In this document: positions 1 to 9,614 of the stretch, piece after piece
How positions within the stretch are numbered: position 1 is the first letter of the stretch
How the letters are laid out: each line of letters starts with the position of its first letter
Assembly: GCF_900176425.1 (NCBI RefSeq)
Contig: NZ_FWXS01000009.1
Coordinates: 64,001 to 128,000, forward strand
Direction of reading: 5' to 3'
DNA from: Moheibacter sediminis
GTDB taxonomy: Bacteria > Bacteroidota > Bacteroidia > Flavobacteriales > Weeksellaceae
Length of the DNA stretch: 64,000 nucleotides
Translations under genes and position numbers: made by a program
The notes under the pieces: generated by a model
What the model saw: only the letters and a program-made list of their open reading frames with translations
The model's database searches: none
What the model was told of the DNA's origin: nothing

Positions 1-37
1 GAAGTGTTGAAATACATTACCCTCTAACTCAAATTTG

Positions 38-45
38 TATATTTG
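38..45 (+). promoter_or_regulatory. -7 promoter element of hutH
   Basis: TATATTTG matches the Bacteroidetes -7 consensus TAnnTTTG exactly and lies 17 nt before the hutH start. No TTTG is seen at the usual distance upstream, and little upstream sequence is in the window. Confidence 0.45.
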
Positions 46-62
46 GGTCGCAAAATAAACAG

Positions 63-1562
63 ATGATGGGTAATAAAATCTATGGTGTTGACCATTTTAC
101 AACAGAGGATTCAATCAAAATTTTAAATAAAGAAATCAAAGCTGAAGTTTCGGAACAAAGCCGTGCGCAGCTTATTCGTTCAAAGGAGAATGTAGATGCC
201 ATCATCAATTCAAATATGACGGTTTACGGTATCAATACAGGTTTCGGGCCGCTTTGTGATACCAAAATTTCTAAAGAGGAAACTAAAAAATTACAGGAGA
301 ATTTACTGATAAGTCATGCTGTGGGCGTTGGAAATCCGATCTCAAAAGATTTGTCTAAACTCATGCTCATAACCAAAGCACATGCTTTGGCTAAAGGATT
401 TTCGGGAATTTCGCCGGAGACTTTTGACCGGATTTTATTGTTCATCGAAAAAGACATCATTCCGGTAGTTCCGGAACAAGGTTCTGTCGGTGCTTCGGGT
501 GATTTGGCGCCGCTTTCGCATTTGTTTTTGCCATTGATGGGAGAAGGAAAAGTTTGGAAAGACGGGAAGCCTGTGCCGGCGAGAGAAGTTTTGGCGGAAC
601 ATGGTTTGCAGCCTGTGGATTTGCAAGCGAAAGAAGGTTTAGGATTGATTAATGGAACTCAGTTTATCTTGTCTCATGCTTTGATTGGTTTGGATAAAAT
701 GAAATATTTGCTGGATTTGGCAGATGTAATCGGAGCGATGAGTTTAGAGGCTTATTCGGGATTGAAATCACCGTTTATGCAGGAATTGCATGAGGTTCGT
801 CCGTATGAGGGAACGAAATTGGTGGCGCAAAGAATCCGTCAGCTTTTGGAAGGTTCGGAAATCATTGACAACCAAGATTTCCCGAGGGTTCAGGATCCTT
901 ATTCGCTTCGCTGTATGCCGCAAGTGCATGGTGCGTCGCGAAATGCGTGGAATCATCTGCGGGAAATGGCGGAAATTGAATTGAATTCGGTAACGGATAA
1001 TCCAATTGTTTTGGATGAGAAAACTGCGATAAGCGGAGGGAATTTCCATGGTCAACCGCTCGCGATGGTTTTGGATTATGCGACTTTGGCGGCTTCAGAA
1101 CTGGGGAATATTTCAGACAGAAGACAGTATTTATTGTTGGAAGGGAAACATGGATTGCCGCGTTTACTGACTGAAAAATCAGGATTAAATTCAGGATTTA
1201 TGATTCCACAATATACTTCTGCAGCGCTTTGCACGGAGAATAAAACGCTTTGTTTTCCGGCTTCGGCGGATAGCATTCCGACTTCTTTGGGTCAGGAAGA
1301 CCATGTTTCGATGGGAAGTATTTCGGGAAGAAAGTTCAATCAGGTATTGGGGAATTTGGAGAAAATTCTTGCGATTGAATTAATGTATGCTTGTCAGGGA
1401 TTGGAATTCAGACGACCATTAAAATCAAGTGCTGTCATCGAAAATGTATTTGATTTGGTAAGAACGGAAGTTCCGAAACTGGAAGATGATAGATTGATAG
1501 GGGAAGATATGAATTTACTAATCAAAATGATTCAGAAAAGGACTTTTGCCGTAAATTTATAG
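63..1562 (+). CDS. hutH: histidine ammonia-lyase HutH
   Basis: Cytoplasmic enzyme that removes ammonia from L-histidine to give urocanate, the first step of histidine degradation. The Ala-Ser-Gly triad that cyclises into the MIO cofactor is at residues 144-146, inside GSVGASGDLAPLSHL. The conserved YGINTGFG segment is at 55-62. The 499-residue length is normal for the family. Two ATG codons are adjacent (63 and 66) and either could start the protein. It is the first gene of a tight cluster: an acyltransferase gene starts 2 nt after its stop, and hutU follows. hutI and hutG are not in the window, so the later steps must be encoded elsewhere. Confidence 0.97.
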   Translation: MMGNKIYGVDHFTTEDSIKILNKEIKAEVSEQSRAQLIRSKENVDAIINSNMTVYGINTGFGPLCDTKISKEETKKLQENLLISHAVGVGNPISKDLSKLMLITKAHALAKGFSGISPETFDRILLFIEKDIIPVVPEQGSVGASGDLAPLSHLFLPLMGEGKVWKDGKPVPAREVLAEHGLQPVDLQAKEGLGLINGTQFILSHALIGLDKMKYLLDLADVIGAMSLEAYSGLKSPFMQELHEVRPYEGTKLVAQRIRQLLEGSEIIDNQDFPRVQDPYSLRCMPQVHGASRNAWNHLREMAEIELNSVTDNPIVLDEKTAISGGNFHGQPLAMVLDYATLAASELGNISDRRQYLLLEGKHGLPRLLTEKSGLNSGFMIPQYTSAALCTENKTLCFPASADSIPTSLGQEDHVSMGSISGRKFNQVLGNLEKILAIELMYACQGLEFRRPLKSSAVIENVFDLVRTEVPKLEDDRLIGEDMNLLIKMIQKRTFAVNL

Positions 1563-1564
1563 TA

Positions 1565-2638
1565 ATGAGTCGCAGGCATTTCCATACATTTGATGCGCTT
1601 AGATTTTTCGCGTGTCTGAAAGTATTTCTTTCACACCTGCCTATTACTTCTTTTGCTTGGTTCAGTTACCTGAAAGCAGGTGGCGGAATTGGGGTTCAGT
1701 TTTTTTTTGTTTTAAGCGGTTTTTTGATCAGCTATATACTCCTTCACGAGAAAACTGAAACAGGAGGCGTAAAGCTGAAGCGTTTTTTCACACGAAGGAT
1801 TTTACGGATATGGCCATTATTTTACCTAATGATCGGTTTTGCATTTTTAACACCGCTGATTCTGGAATACATTCTCAAACTTCCCAGTTCAGATGAGGGT
1901 TATGAACCCAATTGGGTAATGTCACTTTTGTTTCTGGAAAATTACCAGATGATGCTCACGGATTCCTTCCCAAATGTTTCTCCTTTGCGTGTGATGTGGT
2001 CACTGTGTATAGAAGAACATTTCTACATAATTTGGGGATTGGTCTTTTATTTTATCCGGAAAAGATTTGTACTGCCCTTTATAACAGGAAGTTTATTGCT
2101 GGGGCTGATTGTCAGGATAATTTATACAAATTTAGGAATTCCGGCATTGGATGTTTTTTCCACGATTGACCTGTTTGCATTTGGGGCAATTCCTGCTTAT
2201 CTTCTGGTGAACCGGCAAGCAATTATCTATAATTTCAATGCAAAGATCGGTTACCCGGTGAAACTATTGTTTGCCGCTTTTGTTCTGATTTTGGTCAGCG
2301 TTTTGTCAAACATGGATTATGGGGTATGGATGCCTACAGTATTGGGTTTCGCTTTTTCGATCCTGCTGGTGCTCATCCTACCGGAGGAAAACCGGTTCAA
2401 AATTTCAGACCAGAATATATTCAGCAAACTTGGGGTGTACACTTATGGATTTTATTTGTACCATACGATTGTGATTAATCTTTTTGTACAGATATTCAGA
2501 AAAATCAATTGGGAGCTCACCAATGCATTGCCTGCGTTTTTGTTTTTTTGTATAACTTTATTCTGCTCGTTGCTCTGTAGCAAACTATCATACGATTATT
2601 TTGAAAAACCATTTTTAAGATTAAAACCAAAAACATGA
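1565..2638 (+). CDS. acyltransferase family 3 membrane protein (OafA/YrhL-like)
   Basis: Integral membrane O-acyltransferase of the acyltransferase-3 family, 357 residues with about ten hydrophobic segments. The N-terminal half has the family pattern: an early Arg-Phe pair followed by a conserved His in FLSHLPI, then FFVLSGFLISYIL and the Arg-rich RRILRIWPLFYLM segment. Family members acetylate or succinylate surface sugars, but the acceptor here cannot be read from the sequence. The gene lies exactly between hutH (2 nt gap) and hutU (ATGA overlap), so it is co-transcribed with histidine-degradation genes to which it has no obvious metabolic link. Confidence 0.9.
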   Translation: MSRRHFHTFDALRFFACLKVFLSHLPITSFAWFSYLKAGGGIGVQFFFVLSGFLISYILLHEKTETGGVKLKRFFTRRILRIWPLFYLMIGFAFLTPLILEYILKLPSSDEGYEPNWVMSLLFLENYQMMLTDSFPNVSPLRVMWSLCIEEHFYIIWGLVFYFIRKRFVLPFITGSLLLGLIVRIIYTNLGIPALDVFSTIDLFAFGAIPAYLLVNRQAIIYNFNAKIGYPVKLLFAAFVLILVSVLSNMDYGVWMPTVLGFAFSILLVLILPEENRFKISDQNIFSKLGVYTYGFYLYHTIVINLFVQIFRKINWELTNALPAFLFFCITLFCSLLCSKLSYDYFEKPFLRLKPKT

Positions 2639-4614
2639 CATTTCAACAACAAATACAACAAGGAATTTCCGATACTTTACCGTCATTGAAACCGCTCAAT
2701 GATAAATTTAGCCATGCTCCGAAACGGAAAGAAATCCTTTCTGAAGAAGAAAAAATATTGGCTTTGAAAAATGCTTTGCGTTATTTCGAACCGAAATTTC
2801 ATGCAGAATTAATTCAAGAATTTAAACAAGAATTGGAAAAATACGGTCGAATTTACATGTACCGCCTTCGTCCCGATTATGAAATGTACGCACGTCCGAT
2901 AGATGAATATCCCGGAAAATGCCAACAGGCAAAAGCAATTCAGTTGATGATTCAGAACAATCTGGATCCGGCTGTGGCGCAACATCCGGAAGAATTAATC
3001 ACTTACGGCGGGAACGGAGCGGTTTTCTCCAATTGGGCTCAATATCTTTTGACGATGAAATACCTGTCAGAAATGACGGAGGAACAAACTTTGGTAATGT
3101 ATTCCGGGCATCCGCTTGGATTGTTTCCTTCGCATAAAAATGCGCCTAGAGTTGTTGTTACAAATGGAATGATGATTCCTAATTATTCAAAACCGGATGA
3201 TTGGGAAAAATTCAATGCGCTGGGCGTGACACAATACGGGCAAATGACCGCAGGAAGCTATATGTACATAGGCCCGCAAGGAATTGTACATGGAACTACA
3301 ATCACTGTTTTAAATGGTTCAAGAAAGATTGATTCCAATGGAACAGCAGGAAAACTTTTTGTCACAGCAGGATTGGGGGGAATGTCAGGAGCGCAGCCAA
3401 AAGCCGGAAACATCGCAGGTGTGGTTTCTGTTACGGCAGAGGTAAATCCGGCAGCGACTTACAAAAGACATGAACAAGGATGGGTGGACGAAGTAATTAC
3501 TGATTTGGATGAATTGTGTGCAAGAGTCCGCGAAGCCAAAGAAAATAAAGAAGTTGTTTCCATCGCTTATGATGGAAATGTGGTGGATGTTTGGGAGAAA
3601 TTTGATGAGGAAAATATTTATGTAGAATTGGGTTCAGACCAAACTTCGCTGCACAATCCTTGGGCGGGTGGTTATTATCCGACCGGATTGAGTTTTGAAG
3701 AATCGAATCAATTAATGGCAGAAAATCCTGAATTGTTCAAAGAAAAAGTACAGGAAACTTTGCGTCGTCATGCTGCGGCTGTCAATAAACATACTGCAAA
3801 AGGAACCTATTTCTTTGATTATGGAAATGCGTTTTTATTGGAAGCAAGCCGTGCCGGAGCAGATGTGATGGCGGAAAACGGAATTGATTTTAAATATCCG
3901 AGCTACGTTCAGGACATTATGGGACCGATGTGTTTCGATTATGGATTTGGACCTTTCCGATGGGTTTGTACGAGTGGAAAACCGGAAGATTTACAGAAAA
4001 CAGATGAAATTGCCTGTCAGGTTTTGGAGGAAATTATGAAAAATTCTCCTGATGAAATCCGTCAGCAAATGCAGGATAATATCACTTGGATAAAAGGCGC
4101 ACAGGAAAATAAATTGGTTGTGGGTTCGCAAGCGAGAATTTTGTATGCCGATGCAGAAGGAAGAATTAAAATTGCAAAAGCATTTAATGATGCCATCAAT
4201 AAAGGAGAGATAGGTGCGGTTGTTTTAGGGCGTGACCATCATGATGTTTCCGGGACGGATTCACCGTTTAGAGAGACTTCCAATATTTACGATGGTTCAA
4301 AATTCACGGCTGATATGGCGATTCATAATGTGATTGGAGATAGTTTCCGCGGTGCGACCTGGGTTTCGATTCACAATGGCGGCGGTGTCGGTTGGGGAGA
4401 AGTGATCAATGGCGGATTTGGGATGCTGTTGGACGGAACTTCAGATGCTGAAAATCGATTGAAATCGATGCTTCATTGGGATGTAAATAATGGAATTGCA
4501 CGTAGGAGCTGGGCAAGAAACGATGAAGCGATATTTGCCATCAAACGTGCCATGGAAGACGAACCTTTGCTGAAAGTGACTTTGCCAAATTTGGTGGATG
4601 AGGAATTACTGTAA
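2635..4614 (+). CDS. hutU: urocanate hydratase HutU
   Basis: Converts urocanate to 4-imidazolone-5-propionate using tightly bound NAD+, the second step of histidine degradation. The glycine-rich segment around residues 241-260 (AGLGGMSGAQPKAGNIAG) is the NAD-binding signature, and the conserved GPMCFDYGFGPFRW segment with its cysteine is near residue 431. At 659 residues it is longer than the roughly 555-residue proteobacterial enzymes; from memory, Bacteroidetes urocanate hydratases are of this longer type. Its ATG overlaps the stop of the preceding acyltransferase gene as ATGA, which suggests translational coupling. Confidence 0.96.
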   Translation: MTFQQQIQQGISDTLPSLKPLNDKFSHAPKRKEILSEEEKILALKNALRYFEPKFHAELIQEFKQELEKYGRIYMYRLRPDYEMYARPIDEYPGKCQQAKAIQLMIQNNLDPAVAQHPEELITYGGNGAVFSNWAQYLLTMKYLSEMTEEQTLVMYSGHPLGLFPSHKNAPRVVVTNGMMIPNYSKPDDWEKFNALGVTQYGQMTAGSYMYIGPQGIVHGTTITVLNGSRKIDSNGTAGKLFVTAGLGGMSGAQPKAGNIAGVVSVTAEVNPAATYKRHEQGWVDEVITDLDELCARVREAKENKEVVSIAYDGNVVDVWEKFDEENIYVELGSDQTSLHNPWAGGYYPTGLSFEESNQLMAENPELFKEKVQETLRRHAAAVNKHTAKGTYFFDYGNAFLLEASRAGADVMAENGIDFKYPSYVQDIMGPMCFDYGFGPFRWVCTSGKPEDLQKTDEIACQVLEEIMKNSPDEIRQQMQDNITWIKGAQENKLVVGSQARILYADAEGRIKIAKAFNDAINKGEIGAVVLGRDHHDVSGTDSPFRETSNIYDGSKFTADMAIHNVIGDSFRGATWVSIHNGGGVGWGEVINGGFGMLLDGTSDAENRLKSMLHWDVNNGIARRSWARNDEAIFAIKRAMEDEPLLKVTLPNLVDEELL

Positions 4615-4642
4615 AATCAATACAAAAATTAAATAATCAATC

Positions 4643-5167
4643 ATGAAAAAATTAGCTTTTACGCTATTGTTAATTCCTGCTTTGGCTTTTGCACAGGTAG
4701 AAGAAACTCAATCAGGAAAGGTTTCGCTAGGAAGTGACACCAAAAATTTCTTTATAAAAAATGGAGAAGGATTTAAATTGAATCAATACAAAGAAGTATT
4801 TACCAATCAAGAGGCGATTGACAGGATCAGACGTGCAAGAACGAACAAAACGTTTGCTTCAATCTTAACCTATACAGGAAGTTTCGGGATAGGATTTGGG
4901 ATCGGCTATGCGCTTTCGGTAAAAGATACTAAAAAAAAATATGGCTATAGTGGTTTTGAAAACAGAGATAAGAAAGACAGACAAACAGGATGGATCATTG
5001 CCGGTGTAGGAGCAGGGATTACTTTAACGAGCATTCCTTTATGGAGCGGATATATTAAAAACATTAATAAAGGTATTGAACTGGAAAATGGGGTGATTGA
5101 AGAACCAACAACTCAACTCAAATTAAATGTTAACGGAAATGGAATCGGAATGGCATATCAGTTCTAA
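4643..5167 (+). CDS. small exported protein of unknown function
   Basis: 174 residues that I do not assign to a family. The N-terminus MKKLAFTLLLIPALAFAQ is a clear signal peptide. The middle contains two glycine-rich hydrophobic stretches (about residues 75-92 and 115-135) separated by a very basic segment, so the protein may sit in the outer membrane or be membrane-associated. It follows hutU by 28 nt and precedes the terminator, so it is probably the last gene of the hut transcript. There is no evidence that it acts in histidine catabolism. Confidence 0.75.
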   Translation: MKKLAFTLLLIPALAFAQVEETQSGKVSLGSDTKNFFIKNGEGFKLNQYKEVFTNQEAIDRIRRARTNKTFASILTYTGSFGIGFGIGYALSVKDTKKKYGYSGFENRDKKDRQTGWIIAGVGAGITLTSIPLWSGYIKNINKGIELENGVIEEPTTQLKLNVNGNGIGMAYQF

Positions 5168-5196
5168 TTCTAGAAAATATTATTTATCATAAAATG

Positions 5197-5228
5197 AAAT
5201 CCCGAAGATGTTGTCTTCGGGATTTTTT
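5197..5228 (+). terminator. rho-independent terminator after the hut cluster
   Basis: A 12-bp perfect inverted repeat (5197-5208 with 5214-5225) continues into a T tract. It lies between the converging hut cluster and the PBP1A gene. The left arm begins with only a short A run, so it probably works mainly on the plus strand. Confidence 0.85.
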
Positions 5229-5248
5229 ATGGTGTGAATTAATTATTT

Positions 5249-7600
5249 CTACTGATTAAAATTAATGGAATCATTTCCTCCGGAATTATTGTTGACATTC
5301 TGGAGAGGATCAACATATTCGGTAGCTCCTGAATAGTCATAATCAAAAGTTCCGCCCATGCTGCCATAAGTATGGAATCCGGTAAGTGATGAACAATCCC
5401 ATTTCTGGTCGATGTCTGAAGGTTTTTCAAATTTATCATCTAGTGAAATTCCATACTGTTTTCCGTTTTTGTAAACGCCCTGCATGAAATAAGACCAAAT
5501 CGGCAAAGCGGTCGCAGCTCCTTGTCCACGCGCGATTCCCTGGAAATGTGCAAAACGATCTTCTGCTCCTACCCAAACGCCAGTCACCAAATTAGGCGTC
5601 ATGCCGATGAACCATCCGTCAGACTGGTCGTTGGTGGTTCCTGTTTTGGAAGCGATTTCGCTGGTAATTCCATATTTGGAACGCACCCAGCTACCAGAGC
5701 CTCGGTCGGTTACACCTTTCATCAGATCAATCATCGCATAGGCAACGTATTCATTGACAACTTCTCTTGCTTCCGGTCGGAAATCTTTGATTACCCTTCC
5801 AGTTTTATCTTCAATTTTTACAATTAATTCAGGTTTGATATAAATTCCATGGTTGGCAAATGCACTCATCGCGCCCACCATTTCATACACTGTCAAATCT
5901 GCAGAACCCAATGAAATTGTATAATCATTTGGAATCGGACTCTCTACCCCTAATTCTCTCGCCAATTGTACCACTGGTTCTACTCCTGTCTGCACAATCA
6001 AACGAGCTGCTACGATATTTGTAGAAAATGCAAGTGCCGTTCTCAAATCCTGAGAACCTCCGTATTTTCCGTTTGCATTTTTAGGGGCCCAGTTTCCGAC
6101 TTTGAAATATTCGTTGGAAACGGTATGGCAAGGCGTATAATTCATCTGGTTGATTGCCGTTACAAACACAAAAGGTTTGAAGGTCGAGCCAACCTGACGA
6201 CGCGCCTGTTTCACATGGTCAAATTTGAAATAATCCCAATTTATACCACCTACCCAAACTTTGATGGTTCCATCTTTGGGATCCATTGCCATCATTCCTG
6301 ATTGAAGGATGTGTTTGTGGTATTTGATGGAATCCATGAGGGACATATTTTTCTGATATTTAACACCATCCCAAGTGAATATTTTTACCGAGTCACGCGG
6401 TTTATTAAATTCAGCCAAAATTTCCTTTTCAGGCATTTCTTTGGCTTTCAATAATTTATAATAATCTGTGTTGCGCATTGCTCTTTCGAAAATTCGTTGT
6501 CTCTTATCTGGAGGAACGCCGTAGAAAGGAGCAAGCTTATTATTTTTTTGCTCTTCAAAAAAAGTTTTCTGAATCGTTGTCAAATGTTTTGCCACTGCGT
6601 CTTCTGCCAATTTCTGCATACGCGAATCAAGCGTAACATAAATTTTCAATCCGTCTTTGTAGAGGTTGTATTTCTTTCCGTTCTGCTTTCCTAAACTGTC
6701 CAAGTAAGTCTGAATTTCTCTGCGCAAAGCTTGTTTGTAATAAGCTGAATAAGATTCGCTGATGGTGTTGATTTCTTGTTTGTCGATTCCAAGTGGTTTT
6801 GCTTTGGCTGCTTCCGCAGTACTTTTGTCAAGAAGATTGTATTTTACCATTTGGTTGATAACGACATTTCTTTCGTGCATCGCATCGTTAGGATTTCTCA
6901 ACGGATTGTAGCGCACCGGATTTTTAAGCATTGCAACCAACATGGCTGATTGGTCAACCGTTAATTTACTTGTTGTGGTATTGAAATAAACTTTTGAAGC
7001 CAATTCAATTCCATTTGCATTGTAAACAAAATCGAATTTATTGAAATACATCGCAACAATTTCATCTTTGGTGTAGCGTTTTTCCAATTCAACCGCTAAA
7101 ACCCATTCTTTAATTTTTTGAATAACTCGTTCAACTTTATTCAGAGAGCGATTTCCCGTAAATAACTGTTTTGCTAACTGCTGCGTAATTGTACTCGCAC
7201 CTCCGGATTCTCCAGCAGAAGAAACGGCTCTCACCGTACTTCTTGCATCAATACCTGAATGTTCCCGGTAACGGATGTCTTCTCGCGCCAACAAAGCATC
7301 TACCAAATGCTGCGGCAAATCTTTGTAAGTTACAGGAATTCGTTTTTCGGTTTCAAATCGGTCTAATAAGACACCATCTGATGAATATATTTCTGATGAA
7401 ACATAAATGTCCGGATTTTCTAACGCGGCGACATCAGGCATTTCTCCCAATAAACCTTTAGAAGTTCCCCAGAACAAAAGGAAAACGCAAATTAATCCAA
7501 TTAAAAATAATCCCCAGGTATAAACCATAATTCTACGAAGAGAAAATGGCTTTTTTGTTTTTTTTGCGGTAGATTTTACCGGCTTGTTTGGTGTGCTCAT
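5249..7600 (-). CDS. mrcA: class A penicillin-binding protein (PBP1A)
   Basis: Bifunctional peptidoglycan synthase of 783 residues: a short basic cytoplasmic tail, one membrane segment (about 25-48), a GT51 glycosyltransferase domain (about 60-235) and a transpeptidase domain (about 430-690). The GT51 glutamate sits in the ALLAREDIRYREHSG motif near residue 107. The three penicillin-binding motifs are visible: STFK near 471, STN near 523 and KTGT near 650. The Asn-rich C-terminal tail is not conserved. Its ATG overlaps the gldH stop as ATGA, so it is the last gene of the ricT-gldH-PBP operon. Confidence 0.95.
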   Translation of the reverse strand: MSTPNKPVKSTAKKTKKPFSLRRIMVYTWGLFLIGLICVFLLFWGTSKGLLGEMPDVAALENPDIYVSSEIYSSDGVLLDRFETEKRIPVTYKDLPQHLVDALLAREDIRYREHSGIDARSTVRAVSSAGESGGASTITQQLAKQLFTGNRSLNKVERVIQKIKEWVLAVELEKRYTKDEIVAMYFNKFDFVYNANGIELASKVYFNTTTSKLTVDQSAMLVAMLKNPVRYNPLRNPNDAMHERNVVINQMVKYNLLDKSTAEAAKAKPLGIDKQEINTISESYSAYYKQALRREIQTYLDSLGKQNGKKYNLYKDGLKIYVTLDSRMQKLAEDAVAKHLTTIQKTFFEEQKNNKLAPFYGVPPDKRQRIFERAMRNTDYYKLLKAKEMPEKEILAEFNKPRDSVKIFTWDGVKYQKNMSLMDSIKYHKHILQSGMMAMDPKDGTIKVWVGGINWDYFKFDHVKQARRQVGSTFKPFVFVTAINQMNYTPCHTVSNEYFKVGNWAPKNANGKYGGSQDLRTALAFSTNIVAARLIVQTGVEPVVQLARELGVESPIPNDYTISLGSADLTVYEMVGAMSAFANHGIYIKPELIVKIEDKTGRVIKDFRPEAREVVNEYVAYAMIDLMKGVTDRGSGSWVRSKYGITSEIASKTGTTNDQSDGWFIGMTPNLVTGVWVGAEDRFAHFQGIARGQGAATALPIWSYFMQGVYKNGKQYGISLDDKFEKPSDIDQKWDCSSLTGFHTYGSMGGTFDYDYSGATEYVDPLQNVNNNSGGNDSINFNQ

Positions 7601-8070
7601 TGTGCTTTTTTGTTTTTGTCCACAATTAAACTTATATCTTCAATTCCAATTAAATTCTCATCGCGCATTCCGTGCCAAACTGAAAGTTTGTAATTTCCGG
7701 TGTCTTTCAAAGCGACATTTTCTCTGTAAACCAAATACAATTCTTTCAAATTTTTTCCCTTTCCGACCCATTCGCCATCGGGCATTGCCAAATAATACTG
7801 TAAAGTATCAGTAAATTCCTGTCCTTTCGGGTCAATTAATTTCGTGAAAATGTAGAAATTACTGTACGGATATTCATTTGTATTTCTTGAAAGAAACGAT
7901 AGATTGAACGCTTCGGTGGTATCCTTTATTTCAAAATTAAACGTAATAGCCGAATCTTTATTCCATTTTTCCCCAACAGATTTTTGTTCCTGGTAAAAAT
8001 GAGGAGATTCACACTGCGTAAACAAAAGCATCGCAGTCAATAAAACACTGTAAAGATTAATCTTTTTCAT
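7597..8070 (-). CDS. gldH: gliding motility lipoprotein GldH
   Basis: Lipoprotein of 157 residues with a signal peptide ending in the lipobox LFTQC. It matches GldH, which is required for gliding in Flavobacterium johnsoniae and is associated with the gliding/T9SS apparatus. I chose the ATG at 8070 (MKKINLYS) over the in-frame start six codons upstream because it gives a standard lipoprotein signal. The gene overlaps the ricT end by 14 nt and the PBP1A start by 4 nt. The ricT-gldH-PBP1A order is, from memory, conserved in flavobacteria. Confidence 0.9.
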   Translation of the reverse strand: MKKINLYSVLLTAMLLFTQCESPHFYQEQKSVGEKWNKDSAITFNFEIKDTTEAFNLSFLSRNTNEYPYSNFYIFTKLIDPKGQEFTDTLQYYLAMPDGEWVGKGKNLKELYLVYRENVALKDTGNYKLSVWHGMRDENLIGIEDISLIVDKNKKAQ

Positions 8071-9553
8071 TGTTATTCTGTGGGCCACGTTTGTTTCTAT
8101 TTTTTGAATTATTATTTTTAGGACGATTCGTTTTATTTTGTTGATTTGGATTCACATTTGCGTTCGGATTAGGATTCGCATTTTTAGGCTCATTCGGTTT
8201 TGAATCCCTTTTCTGATTTGGATTTTGGTTTGGTTTTCGTTTATCGTTATTTCTCGGTTCTTTTTTCTGGTTTGGATTCGGCGCTGAATTCCTAGGCTCA
8301 TTTGGTTTTCCTTCTCTTTTTTGATTCGGATTTTGATTAGCATTCGGATTCGTACGCTGATTTGGATTTTTTGGTTTCTGAGCTGAATTTTCCCTTTTTT
8401 GATTTGGATTCAAATTAGGATTGTTTGGTTTTTTGTTGAAATTTCTATTGCGCGGACGGTTTTTCTTTTCGAAACGTTCGAGCGAATTTTCTTCAATCAC
8501 ATCGACATATTCTTTTTTAACCTCCACCAATTCTTTTGCCAAATCTTCCAAAGGTTCCAGTTTCACCCCGGTTTTGCTCAATGCAATGAACTCCTGAACT
8601 TGCTCCACACTGAATTTGTGCCAATTCATTCCACGAGTTTCATTTGTAAACCACATTTCCTTTTTGAAAACATCAATTTTCACACAAACAGCTGTTCCTT
8701 TTTCGGTTTCAAAAGTTGATTCCATCGAAGGAAAATGATCCAAGGCATCGAGGTAAGAATCCAATTCGTAATTCAAACAACATTTCAGTTTGCCACATTG
8801 TCCTGCCAATTTTTGAGGATTAATGGACAATTGCTGGTAACGCGCAGCGGTGGTATTCACTGAACGGAAATCTGTCAACCATGTTGAACAGCACAATTCG
8901 CGTCCGCACGAACCAATTCCTCCTACTTTTGCAGCTTCCTGACGATAACCGATTTGTTTCATTTCGATTCTTACACCAAATGAAGAAGCAAATTCTTTGA
9001 TCAATACACGAAAATCAACACGACCTTCTGCTGTATAATAGAAAATAACTTTGTTACCATCACCTTGGTATTCGACATCGGAAATTTTCATTTCCAAACC
9101 AAGGTTTACCGCAATTCTGCGGGCTTTCATCATGGTTTCTTTTTCCTTTGCCTGAACGCCCTGCCAAGTTTCGAGGTCTTTTTCGTTGGCTTTTCTATAA
9201 ATTTTTCTAACGTCTTCGGAATCTTCCGTCAGGCGTCTTTTTTTCATTTGGATTCTAACCAATTCACCTGTCAGTGTAACGACTCCGATGTCGTGTCCTG
9301 ACTGCGCTTCGACAGCAACGACGTCACCTACGCCGAGCGTCAACTGATTGGTGTTTTTATAGTATTGTTTTCTATCGTTTTTGAATCGGACTTCGACGCA
9401 ATTGAAAGCCAATTGCCCGTTGGGTAGACGCATGTTGGAAAGCCAGTCAAAAACCGGTAATTTTCCACATCCTGAATCTACGCCGCAGGCTCCGTTGTTA
9501 TTACATCCTTTCGGTAATCCAGTACTGCTTGTTCCACAACTTCCACAACTCAT
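8057..9553 (-). CDS. ricT: RicT/YaaT-family protein (PSP1 domain) with long Asn/Pro-rich tail
   Basis: Residues 1-350 form a PSP1-type protein of the RicT/YaaT family, which in Bacillus is part of an iron-sulfur complex affecting RNA maturation. Cysteine clusters are prominent: MSCGSCGTS and GACGVDSGCG at the N-terminus, and GRELCCSTW and CGKLKCCLNYE near residues 220-265. From about residue 365 to 498 the protein becomes a very basic, repetitive Asn/Pro/Lys/Arg tail built from units such as NPNQKRE and KPNEP, likely disordered. It is the first gene of the ricT-gldH-PBP1A operon. The iron-sulfur role is inferred from the family and the cysteines. Confidence 0.88.
   Translation of the reverse strand: MSCGSCGTSSTGLPKGCNNNGACGVDSGCGKLPVFDWLSNMRLPNGQLAFNCVEVRFKNDRKQYYKNTNQLTLGVGDVVAVEAQSGHDIGVVTLTGELVRIQMKKRRLTEDSEDVRKIYRKANEKDLETWQGVQAKEKETMMKARRIAVNLGLEMKISDVEYQGDGNKVIFYYTAEGRVDFRVLIKEFASSFGVRIEMKQIGYRQEAAKVGGIGSCGRELCCSTWLTDFRSVNTTAARYQQLSINPQKLAGQCGKLKCCLNYELDSYLDALDHFPSMESTFETEKGTAVCVKIDVFKKEMWFTNETRGMNWHKFSVEQVQEFIALSKTGVKLEPLEDLAKELVEVKKEYVDVIEENSLERFEKKNRPRNRNFNKKPNNPNLNPNQKRENSAQKPKNPNQRTNPNANQNPNQKREGKPNEPRNSAPNPNQKKEPRNNDKRKPNQNPNQKRDSKPNEPKNANPNPNANVNPNQQNKTNRPKNNNSKNRNKRGPQNNNEKD
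8063..8460 (-). repeat. degenerate in-frame repeats encoding the RicT Asn/Pro/Lys tail
   Basis: The minus strand carries imperfect repeats of a unit encoding roughly NPNQKRE plus variable residues, with near-identical blocks at about 8190-8230, 8265-8330 and 8390-8420. The repeats keep the reading frame. Such arrays expand and contract easily, so tail length may differ between strains. Confidence 0.6.
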
Positions 9554-9576
9554 ATTCTACATTTATTTGCAACGTA

Positions 9577-9584
9577 CAAAGATA
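9577..9584 (-). promoter_or_regulatory. -7 promoter element of the ricT operon
   Basis: TATCTTTG on the minus strand fits TAnnTTTG and lies 23 nt before the ricT ATG. No clear -33 TTTG is present. Confidence 0.45.
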
Positions 9585-9614
9585 GAAAATTTTGACTGGT
9601 AGGTTTGGAATTTT

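Noticed and set aside
8100-8460. CRISPR array or direct-repeat locus
   Set aside because: The repeats are degenerate, keep the ricT frame and lack constant-length spacers.
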